Shown piece after piece: positions 29,718 through 39,860 of a stretch of 64,000 bases of DNA. The position numbers and the translations under genes are program-made. Numbering within the stretch: the stretch's first letter is position 1; each line of letters starts with the position of its first letter. Under the pieces are notes generated by a model. The model was not told the DNA's origin, did no database searches, and was given only the letters and a program-made list of their open reading frames with translations. Where the stretch lies: assembly GCF_024763615.1 (NCBI RefSeq), contig NC_077223.1, positions 36,642,627 through 36,706,626 of the forward strand, read 5' to 3'. Source of the stretch: Phlebotomus papatasi (lineage: Eukaryota; Arthropoda; Insecta; Diptera; Psychodidae).

Positions 29718-30342
29718 ATATAAAAATATAGAAAAAAAATCAGAATAAATAATTTAAAAAAAAAATAGAAAATAGATTTAAAGTTCAAAAAAAGAAGTTT
29801 GAATTATATATTTGTCGCTCTTCCTCGGACGATCATTCTTCACCATGTACGTTTAGCAATCAATTACGTTTATTCGCGAACACCTTCAACAGTCACATCT
29901 GAAAAAATAAAAAATAAAACAATAAATAAATAAATAAATAATAGCAGGTGAATAATTTGTCCAAAATTAATACAGTGCGACTGCAGTAGAGTCAACAAAT
30001 TATTTTCAGACCCTTTAACGCTATTGGGGTCCGAAATCAATTAAAGTAGGGAAATTCTGAAAAAAATGCGTATTTTATTTGTTTGTTTTAGATTTTAGAT
30101 CATTGATAATTTCACCAGAAATAGTAGAATACGTTATCCAATTAACTTACAAACTCCATACGAACAATATAAAAAAGATCAATATAAAAGTCGTCCATTT
30201 TTGGGCTTTCATTTGTCTAAGTTCAGGAGATACCAATATAATGATTATCAAATAATAATACTGAGTAATAGTTTAATTTTGTTGAGTTCTACAAATGGGT
30301 ATAAAAAACTAAATATATCAACTTAGAACTTTATTGCTCCGA
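29718..30342. other. AT-rich DNA; no gene seen
   Basis: Includes short A-rich and (AAAT)n runs near 29910-29940. No feature is supported. Confidence 0.3.
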
Positions 30343-30769
30343 CACACCTTTTAGATCAGGAAAATTTTATGAAATAAAAATTTGCATCCCTTTCGTTTTT
30401 CTCAAAAGTTTGCATATGTATATCTTATTCTTACGCACTCTAAATTAGGTGGAGCTAAATTGAATTTGTTGTGATGTTTAAAAGAATAAGAAGAGTGTGA
30501 AAAAGTGAGATAGGCATATGCAATAGGTTTGAGAAAGAAAGAGATGGGAATTTTGACTTCATGAAATTCTAATCCCTTTCTTTCTCACACGCTTTGCATC
30601 TGTCTATCTCATTTTTTCGCATTCTTTTTCTTTTAAACAACACGCCAAATTAAATTTAGTTCCATGTAATTTGCAGTGCAAAAGAATGAGATGGACACAT
30701 GAAAAACGTGTAAGAAGGAAAAGGATGTGAATTTAGATTTTATGAAATTATCCTGATTTAAAAGGTGTG
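30343..30769. mobile_element. Hairpin MITE with CACACCTTTTA ends
   Basis: The left end CACACCTTTTAGATCAGGAA AATTTTATGAAAT is matched by the right end in complement (CACACCTTTTAAATCAGGAT AATTTCATAAAAT). TTTGCAT...TATCT(C/T)ATT-type blocks recur inside, on both strands. About 427 bases, no coding. Confidence 0.65.
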
Positions 30770-30886
30770 CTACCGCCATTAAAATCTGCAGCCATAATAG
30801 AGGTTAGTTATATAAATAACCACCATTTTTGCGAAGACTTAGGATTAATTTAATAAAATTTAATAATTTTCTGAGAGAAGATACTA

Positions 30887-30945
30887 CGGATGGACGGACG
30901 GACGGACGGAAGGACGGAAGGACGGACGGACAGATGGGACGGGAC
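30887..30945 (+). repeat. (GACG)n microsatellite
   Basis: About a dozen GGAC-type tetramers with a few AGGA variants. The complex sequence that follows (TACGAAAATCGATTTTTGGC) has no recognised function. Confidence 0.85.
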
Positions 30946-31504
30946 GTCTACGAAAATCGATTTTTGGCGTATATGATATTCGTGATCTATGAGTTGCAAA
31001 ACGTGTATATCCAAAATTTGGGCCCGATCTGACGAAGTCGCATTTCACCTGTGACCACAAAAGCTGAGATTGTAAAGAATCTCAGCTAAAAAACAAATTT
31101 CATTTACTCAATAAACCTTCCAAAATTCATATTATTTGAATCTATTTGAGCATATTTGTGAAAAGTCGATTTATTCATTGTTAATTGTCCTATAATATAA
31201 ATTATTTATAAAACCGAAAAATGAACCCTCAGCATTGAATTAAAACTGATTAATTTACAGTTTTTATGACTAATTTATTTATACTCCTTTAGTAATAAAA
31301 TGAACCGAAAAATTTAAAAATCAACTGGAGGGAAATGTGAATTTATTGAACCACGATACTGGCACCAACTGGCACAGTGGGCAACAAACTAACTTCATAT
31401 AAGAATATTTTAGAGAAAGATAAATGATAGTCTTGCACAAGAACTAAAATCTTCAAAGATAAAACAATTTTTTAGACCACATATTCAATTTTAGATAAAA
31501 TCGA

Positions 31505-32025
31505 ATTTTCAGAGGAAAGCTCCGTCCGGATACGGTAACACAATTTGTGAAGTCAAATCGATAGCGATCAAAAACTTAACTCTTATCGAGAGCTTTAGAC
31601 CATGCTCCATGTCTTCCTCAATGGTCGAGTGCGTGGAGAATCTTACAATCTCTCCTGGGATACCAGGATGCTCACACAAAGATCTTGGAGACAGCACTAG
31701 TCAATTTCCAGCATTTCCAGTTATGAGGAGACAACTGAAATTTGGAGAACAATTTTGATTTTCTCCTTTGATTCTCAACTCTTCATCAACAACTTTGATT
31801 CTCCAAACTTCAGTTGTTTCGGGATGATTAGAGAGTGACTGGTGCTGTATCTTCGAGATCTTTGCATATGAATCCTGTAACCCCCCGCTAGGATTGTAAG
31901 ATTCTCTTTTTAATGAAACCCAGTGGTCTTTGACATCACTTGATCAATGAGGAAGACACAAAGAGTATCGAAAACTCTGAAGACAATTTAAGTTTTTGAT
32001 AAAACTATCGGATTAAAGGCTCCAC
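31505..32025. mobile_element. Long palindromic element, about 520 bases
   Basis: The left arm (31505-31745) and right arm (31790-32022) are imperfect reverse complements. Paired blocks include AGAATCTTACAATC (about 31636 and 31900), AAAGATCTTGGAGACAGCAC (31678; complement near 31845), AACTGAAATTTGGAGAA (31733; complement near 31800) and GATCAAAAACTTAA. The centre is near 31765. The 62-residue minus frame here is a by-product. Probably a foldback MITE. Confidence 0.65.
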
Positions 32026-32243
32026 TTGCGTTGCCATGTCCAGATAGAGATTCCCTTCGAAAATTCCACTGCTGCTGAACGACAATTTTTCCCACGATTT
32101 ACGATAAATTTAGAATTTTGTCGAAGAAAAACGAACAATGCATTCCCTGTCAGGTTCCGGAAAGCATTTTGGGACATTTTTTTAAGAGAATTTAGATATA
32201 ACTCTAGATTATTAAATATGGGAATTTAAATAGTAATACTCAC

Positions 32244-32622
32244 GGTTTCTTGCTTAGCGACTGTGGATTGTGGGATTGGTTGTCAGGAAGGATCCGGGGA
32301 ATGGCCGCGTTTTTCAGGAACTTCCTGACGCCTCCGGGAAGAAAATTCTCCTGTTTAAAATGTTTTCCGCAGATTCTCGCAGAGGTCTTGTCTAGATGTT
32401 GTCCACTTCCTTCTTGGATGTGATGAATCTAATGAATCCAATCTTGGTGTACCATGGGGCCCAGAGGAAAACTAAAATTACAAAAATTGCATTAAAGTGG
32501 AAAACAAAGTCATTCGATTATGCTGTTTTTTCTCGAAGAATTTATGCTTGCCAGTGGAAGGAAACCCCATATTGTCTCGTCTGGTCCAGGCGACAGCTCT
32601 CCACAACACATTTCACTCCCAT
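32244..32622 (-). pseudogene. THAP-domain gene fragment with an in-frame stop
   Basis: Exon 1 (32622-32552) starts MGVKCVVESC and runs to VSFH. Exon 2 (32471-32244) continues CFP...DWIH, then TAG (32431-32429), then IHHIQEGSG...RICGKHF and KNAAIPRIL, ending at a good donor (GTGAGTATT). Together they give every mark of a THAP zinc finger: C5-x4-C10, FHxFP, Trp35, C58-x2-H61-F and an AVP-like AAIP. The second Cys pair lies 47 residues from C10, within the family range. The family binds DNA in transcription factors and P-type transposases. Two faults are visible: the stop at codon 38, and a GC instead of GT donor after exon 1. No later exon is recognised. I judge it a broken gene or transposase relic; a sequencing error at TAG is possible. 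Confidence 0.75.
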
Positions 32623-32959
32623 TGAATATTCAAAAATGTTTTTAATTGTATTTTTATTCACTTTTTCACTAAATATCAAAATATTGTAACCATAAAACGC
32701 AAATGGCGGTGGCGACGTCGTGAAAGTTCTCTAAAATTTTTAGAGATGGCGCTCGGGCCACAAAAATATTTTCGAAGAAGAAGAAGAAAGTAGGTGGCGC
32801 TATCATCATTCTTGCAACCAACGGACATCCAACACCTTTTTATATGGGATTCTAATTCCAATTCCGTTCTAGTATAGAATTCTGTGGTTACAATGTATTC
32901 ATTTTGAGACGTAATAAATTCCATGTCTGAAGAATCTATCGAGTTCATTCTAAATAGAA

Positions 32960-33287
32960 AGGGGATCTCAATGGCGTAATAGGCAAGACCGTTGGTTCTT
33001 GGGCGGATAGATTCCCGGCTTGACTCACAGTGTTGTGAGTTCGAGTCCCGCCCGGCGCAAAAAATCTGAATTGAATGTCTAGAAAAAGACATTTTCACTG
33101 TGACATAACAAAATAAAAATGCATCGCCTCTGTCCAAAAACTCCGGGAACATAGAGGAAGCATCCATACTGCGAGGAAGGTGTTCCTGCGCGGGATCTAC
33201 GATCAGCAGATTCTTCCAACATGAGCATGTTGTAAAGATTTCATTGTAATGCAAATAAAGTATCTCGATACGATTAATAATAATAAG
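32960..33287 (+). mobile_element. tRNA-derived SINE, full length
   Basis: The A box TGGCGTAATAGG (32972-32983) and B box AGTTCGAGTCC (33038-33048) are both excellent matches to the internal RNA polymerase III promoter. A tRNA-unrelated body follows, then an (ATA)n tail at about 33275-33287. The copy is bounded by an 11-base direct repeat TCTAAATAGAA (32949-32959 and 33288-33298). This makes it a convincing complete retroposed copy. It would be mobilised by a LINE that is not in the window. Confidence 0.85.
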
Positions 33288-33532
33288 TCTAAATAGAACA
33301 CCGCTTAGGAGTGCCTTTGCAATGAGATTGAGCATACCGTAATTTTCTTGAGCATACTGTAGGCTGAGATTATTTTAAAGGACTTAAACTTAAGTATTTA
33401 ATATTTGAAAATAAGTAAGGAATGCATGAAAGTTATGGTCTTAGACGAAATGCCCGCCTATTAGTCTACTTCCAAAAAGTCTTCGAGCATTAAAAAAGAG
33501 TGTTTGAAGTTTTTTTTCGAAATAAACCAAAA

Positions 33533-33881
33533 TACAGTAGACTCTCGCTAATTCGGCTCTTTTAAGATCGGGCTACTTTTTAATTCGGGCAGCGGTTACA
33601 TTTGAAAAAGTTTGTTGTCGTTGTCATTTTTCAAGTTTGATTATGATTATCAAATAAATCAAATATGCTCAAATTTGGAATGGTTTGTCTTAGTTTTGAT
33701 GTGATTTTGCAATATTAAGGGATTTTCATGCAATTTACGTTATATATGAGTGTGTAAACTCAATATGTGTATGCAGATGAATAAAAATTCGTTGCATTTC
33801 AAAAGGTTTGTCGCCCGAATTTCTGTTTAATTCGGCTGACATTTCGGTCCCATATGCCCGAATTTGAGAGAGTCTACTGTA
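33533..33881. mobile_element. TA-flanked MITE, TACAGTAGACTC family (349 bases)
   Basis: The ends are TACAGTAGACTCTCGCTAAT and, in complement, TACAGTAGACTCTCTCAAAT. Inner motifs TCGGCTCTTTT and AATTCGGGCA are shared with the copies at 33880 and 57234. No coding. Mariner-type TA insertion is inferred. Confidence 0.8.
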
Positions 33882-34117
33882 CAGTAGACTCTCACTCAAT
33901 CGGCTCTTTTTCAATCGGGCGACAAATCTTGTTGACAGTTTTCACGCTTAATTATGAAGCTAATTTTCTCAAATTCGCTGTAGTTCTTCCTATTTTATCG
34001 TGATTCTTTATAATTGAGCGCTTTTTGTGGAATTTACAAAGGCTTTGACGCTAAATTCTATCGCTAAACCGGATGACATTTTGCCCCATATTGCCGATTA
34101 AGAGAGAGTCTACTGTA
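33880..34117. mobile_element. TA-flanked MITE, same family, short form (238 bases)
   Basis: It begins TACAGTAGACTCTCACTCAA on the very TA that closes the previous copy and ends GAGAGAGTCTACTGTA. An internal deletion relative to the 349-base form explains the length. Confidence 0.8.
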
Positions 34118-36811
34118 TATGGTTCTGAAGGGGTTACAGAGGATGGGTAGAAGAAAAGAATCTGTTCATCAAAGATCGAAAATCGGTATTTCTTATCTTT
34201 GGATCAGATTTAACTAAAAATTATCAAACATCAATGGTCAATTTTCGTGAAACTTTAGAATTTAAAAATTTCGGCGAAATCTAATCCCTTGGTTTAAAAT
34301 TATTCCCGAAGTTCGTACCAGATAATCATGAATGTCGAGAAATATCGCTCTTGACAAGGGCTAGTTCCGATTATTGTGCGGTATTATCTTTGTGTATCTG
34401 TGTATGCACCCTTGGAGATAGAGAGACTTGTAAGCATGGGGATGTGGAGGTATCAAAAATTAAGCGTCTCTCTCTCTATCTTTAAGTTCGAAAATTTAAT
34501 TAGTTCAATGTTTCATAATTTTCTAGTAAATTTCTTATTGAAAGTGACGCTTTGTTCACAATCTGGTAAAATATTCCTACAAGTGTACACACTTGATTGC
34601 ACATTGCTCCGTTAAATGCCTCATGACATTAGGGCATCTCGTGATTTTACAAATTTGTGTAAGGTCTCCTCGTCATTCCCTATATGAGTCGAATAACGCA
34701 ATGAAGCATTATCAGAAAGACAGAGATTATTATGTATACATACAGTAAACTATCTCCAGAGATTAGGGCTGCGAAGTCACTGACAGGATGGGAGATTCAT
34801 GATGAACGTCACGTTAGTATCACGTTTTGAAGTGTGTCGAGATCGAGAGTGTAACCAAACAAGGCAAAGTTGGAGGCTCGATGATGACATGTCACTTAAT
34901 TTACTTTTATGAAACTTTGAAAATTCTTAACAAATCAGACATCAATTGGTTGATTCTGCAATTTTTAGATTTTCTCTGAATTTTCTGTGAAATATTCAGG
35001 AACATTGAAGGTAATCTTTTAGAGTGGAAGAACTCTCGTACAATACCAAGAAAATAGAGTTGCAATATTTTCTGAGAAAATCCTTTTTTTGGAAAAGGAG
35101 ATCAATCACACCGATTGAAATTCCAAAGTGCAAAGAAATTTGAAGAAAAAAAAACGGTCAAATACTCAATTTTTCATCCTTTTGAAACATCTTGGACCGC
35201 ATTTCGTAGTATTTCACAATGTGTAGTGTAAAATGAGACTTTTGAACCTCAGAAGCAATATATTGATTATTAAATACCATTTTAGACTTCTCTTCAAATT
35301 CTCTTTCTTTCTCATTCATGGAATCACGTGAACTTTCTGTCACAACATTTCAATTGAAAGGGCCACAGACTCAAAAAGAGGCGCTCAAAAGGACATTTTC
35401 AAGTGAATGACTCACAAAATAGCGCTTTGAAGTGAAAATAAACAAAGAAAAACTAGAAATTTCTAGAATTGCTATCATCAGTATACAACCAAAAACCTGC
35501 CATGTGATGTTCCATCTAGTTTTATCTGAAACATAAACATTTTTTTTTGGTGTGTAATAAGCTGTGAATTTCTAGACAAACTCGAAACTAAATTTCTTTA
35601 TCGTATTGTATAAAATATTCAGATTATGTTAAAGTTTCTTTTTTTTGTTCAAATAACAAGTTAATTTACATCAGATTGTAAAAGTTTTATTCTTAGGCTA
35701 TCCTTGACAAATAATGACTAAATTTATTCTTTCATGAGAAGAATTTGTCAGTTATAAAGGAAATCTATAGAAAAAAAGTAATTTTTGCCATAATATAGGG
35801 AATCTGGGAATAATTTCACATGGAAATAATAAAATAAATTATAACAATTCTAGCCATATAAATCCTTTTTATATTTATCGTGATTTTAAAAGCTTTCAAA
35901 GGAATTCTAATTAAACAAACCTAATTGAAAATCCGTTTTTTAAACTTTTTTTAAAAAATTATTTACCCTGAGAAACTATTATGGGGAACTGTTCAAGGTC
36001 GTTAGTGTTTTAGTGGTCGAAAAATAACCTCTTAAACTTGATAGAGAAATGAAAATAACCTAAGTAATAATTATTAGTTATGAAAAATGTGCAAGGCGGA
36101 AAATTATTACAACACATAAAAAATAAAATAAAAAAGTAGAGTAATTTGGTTAAATTTAATTCATCATAACGATATCCACGAAAAAAAAACATCTGCTAAG
36201 TTAAGGACATAAAAAATCAGTATTTAACTGTTCAAGTGAAAGAAATGGAAAACCATAAATTCACAGTACGCCTAATTAAATGCTGTCTTATGGCTTAACT
36301 TTTATGCTTTTACGATAACCGGCAGGTCATTACGCAGTAAAATTCATCATTATAATGTAAAATTAATATCTGCAATTGTGATACGTAATGACTTTATTTT
36401 TTTTTCAAAGGAATTGTATTAAACATCTGGTTGGATGATTCAGAGGAAAAAAAAATCATAGAAATTAAAGATAATTATTTGCCTCCATTACTGCTCAATT
36501 TTGGGGTAGATAATGAAGAAACAAGTGATTAAGAATGGGACTTTTTATTTTTTCCGTTGCTAAGAAACTTGTTTTATTTACGTTACAATATTACAAAATA
36601 TTGTGCACAAACGAATATGCCGGGGAAAAAATTATAAATCACCGAATGAGAGTATAAAATTTATGAATGAAATATACAGAATTTATCACTAATTTGCTAT
36701 TTATCATTTTAAACTCATTGACCTCCTCACACTTCCCAGGGTTTGTGATGAAATGAACGTACTGCTGATGTTTAAGGGGTTATTATATTTTAAATTTGTT
36801 AAAAAAATATG
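34118..36811. other. Intergenic DNA; no gene seen
   Basis: AT-rich, no splice-compatible coding exon. Small open frames (34376, 35158, 36010) have no family features. Confidence 0.35.
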
Positions 36812-37512
36812 TTATGGTGCTATTCCAATGAAAAAATGAGCATGTTTTTTTTAGCACATTACTGTTCTCAAGTACTAAAAAGACCATGACTGTTCTCACG
36901 TGTTATTTCAATTAATATCAGATGGCATTATGACCGGGTGAAAGCTTGCTCGGCGCCGGGAATATTCGAATTCGGATTTCAGTTGGGAAATCGACAAGAT
37001 TAATTTAATGTTTTCTCTTTCATAGTATTTTATACATTTTCTTTATCATGATAGACAGAATGTAAGGTTCTTCTCTCTACACAAAAACTTCATATTTTCC
37101 CCAGTCCTCGTCGTGTTTAAAAATCATCAAATAGTCATGACAGGAACCGACACAAAGGAAAAGTTCTACCGAAATTCGAATTCGAATGTTTCCTCCAAGC
37201 AAGCTTTCACCCAATCACAATGCCATCTGACATTCAGTCAATGTGGGAGTAACCTGTCATGTCAGCTTGGTGGCGTGATGTAGTTGGATGGTCGGGAGTT
37301 GGCAACTTTAGCCTCAACCGCGGGTTTTCCCAAGCGTTTCATGAGTTTTCTCGTGAATGCTCAGTGGTGAAAAGTCGGCGAACAGAATTAATATTCTCCA
37401 CTCATTATTTTCTTTGAAATGACGTATGGGAACAGACATGGTTTTTCTTAGTACTTGAGAACAGTAATGTCCTAAAAAACATGGTTACTTTTTCATTGGA
37501 ATAGCACCATAA
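36812..37512. mobile_element. 700-base element with about 75-base inverted ends
   Basis: The left end TTATGGTGCTATTCCAATGA continues through GCACATTACTGTTCTCAAGT ACTAA. The right end repeats this in complement with few differences (about 37432-37512). A second inverted pair lies inside: CAGATGGCATTATGACCGGG TGAAAGCTTGCT near 36920 and its complement near 37195-37230, then ATTCGAATTCG on both sides. No coding. Confidence 0.75.
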
Positions 37513-39160
37513 GTCAGATTTTTCAAATTATTTTTTTATCAGTCAAGTAGAGTGAGAAAGTGGGAATGCAGGATTTTAGTAAGAAAATCATGGTTCAGAG
37601 AGTGGACTAAATTTTCTATCAATACTTGAAATCGAACCCTAGTCACTTGTATGAGAATTGTCTAGCATAATAGTATAACACGTAGGACTACGAAATGCTC
37701 TAGCTTCAGGGTGCTTACGAAAATCGAATTTACCAACAAAACCAGACGTTAAACTAATGAACTTACTTTTCGATTATAAGTATTATTTGTGATTCGCGGA
37801 AACTTGTTATCCAAATTTCTTTACCTAAAGCCCCTAAAGCTCTAGATCCAAAGATCGTTAGATCGACATATCAGCATTATCTCTGTAGAAGATCGAGAGA
37901 CCGACATATTCTCTTTTTTTACGAGACTCTGCTGAAGTAGTTCTAATTATTATAATGACTATATGGAACAAACAACAAAATAAAGACTCGATACGATTTA
38001 TCGCAAATTACTGAAGTAAACCTTGTGCAAGATAAGGAAATTTAGGTTCCATTACGGTTTCGATAGGAATTATTCCAATACAATCGTAACTTCATAACTC
38101 AAGTGGACGCTTTCTGTAAAAGCATTTGGATGAAAGTGGTCATTCTTTAAAATGTTGTTTCAGCGATACAAATAGAATTTTCCAATGCAAAGATTCTTTC
38201 AAAATTTACTCAATTCGACCCTTGCAAAATCATCAATCATCAGGAGAGAAAGCCTTAAATAATACTTCAAACACAACACTCTGTCAAGAAACAAATCAAT
38301 TGAATACCTGTTACCTGTAATTATATCAGGTGTTTAAAATATAGAACTATTCCAATTGATGGAGTTACAAGTGCTCCCTTATTGAGGGGACTGATCTGTA
38401 ATTATATCAGTAGAAAAGGGATTAATAGAATCCTCCGAATGCGGCTTGGAGGCCAAATGTTGCCCTTCCAAGTCCACAAAAAAAGGGGGGCCCAAATTGT
38501 AGCTCCTCCACGTGCAATTCCACTGAGAGATTCCCAGAGCGTCCTCGATGATTCCAATTGATGAAATCCACCTGACTTGCTGCTTCCACTCACTGTTTAA
38601 TCACAATTAAAACTGTCCTTGCCCTTACACTCCTTGTGAGCATAAGGTGTCACTGTGACAAGAAAAAAGACTTGAGATTTTTATGCACAGACTTTATTTT
38701 AGCACTTGATCACTTTGATGGTGTACACTGGAGAGGCTTTCTAACTGGACTGAGTACAAAAAAAATGAGAGGAAAAAAAACAGGTCGCTCAGATCGCACA
38801 AAAAACTGCAATAATTCAAATACCCAATAGAGAAATGGGTGCGGATTTTCTCTACGATTTTGCGTAGACAATACCAGACATCGAACTAACAGGAATGCTT
38901 CAAAGATCATGGGGGATCTCTCTTGACGTCCTTACAAAAATGAAGATCTTCGAATGTTTCGAAAAACACTTGAAAATCGGTTTCGAAAGCCAAAGAAAAA
39001 ACCTTTTTATTTCTCGTTTCGTCCACGCGGTGACTGAAGTACTTCTTGTTATAATTTAGAATAGTGTCTTGATCTCGATAGAGTCAACATGTCACCAATT
39101 GAATCAGGAACTGTCATAACTGCATTTTTTTGTCTACATTCATTGCGTTCGTTCCTAATA
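37513..39160. other. Intergenic DNA with a tRNA-like fragment
   Basis: 37625-37690 on the minus strand contains TACAAGTGACTAGGGTTCGATTTC, similar to the B-box part of the SINE at 58691-58870. A possible minus-strand exon at 38422-38585 is treated as a finding. The rest is featureless. Confidence 0.35.
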
Positions 39161-39164
39161 CCAC

Positions 39165-39850
39165 GCACAATGCATCGTTTACAACGAATAACGAATGCAG
39201 ACACAAAGCCTATGTACTATGTAGTAAGCACAGTTGCTTATCGAATTAGTAGTTTCCACAATGATGCGTCGGCGTCGTTTACAAAAAATTCAGACACAAA
39301 GAAAATATAGTTATCACTGTTGTTGATTACGTTAGCACAGTTGTCACAAAGCGATACACAGTTTACAATGTATGCAAATACAAAGCAAATGCAATTCGCA
39401 TAGTTTCCCCAAAGCGATGCATCGTTTATAACGAATGTAGTCGCAGAGAAAATGCAGTTAGCACAGTTGGTGATCACATTAGCACAGTTGTCACATAGCG
39501 ATGCGTCGTTTACAAGGAATGCATACAGAGCAAATGCAGTTAACACAGTTGTCACATAGCGATGCGTCGTTTACAAGGAATGCATACAAAGCAAATGCAG
39601 TTAGCACAGTTGCTGATCACATTAGCACAGTTCAGTTGCCACAAAGCGATACTCTGTTTTCAACGAATGCAGACACAGATGAAATGCAGTTAGCATAGTT
39701 TCCTAAAAGCGATGCGTCGCGTCATTTACAACGAATGCAGACACAGAGTAAGTGCAGTTAGCACGCAGTTGCTGATCACATTAGCACAGTTGCCACAAAG
39801 CAATGCGTCGCTTACAACGAATGCAGCAGACACAAAGCAAATGCAGTTAC
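39165..39850 (+). repeat. Minisatellite of about 60-base units
   Basis: Units of the type CACAGTTGTCACATAGCGAT, GCGTCGTTTACAAGGAATGC, ATACAAAGCAAATGCAGTTAG repeat about ten times. A 21-base piece CACAGTTGCTGATCACATTAG is inserted between some units, so a second-order pattern exists. Long frames on both strands here come from the repetition. Confidence 0.8.
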
Positions 39851-39860
39851 AGATCCAACG

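Noticed and set aside
30829..31032. 67-residue frame with DGRTDGRKDGRTDG
   Set aside because: It is the (GACG)n microsatellite read in frame.
32960..33050. A functional tRNA gene
   Set aside because: A and B boxes are good, but the acceptor stem does not close and the unit continues into a SINE body with target duplications.
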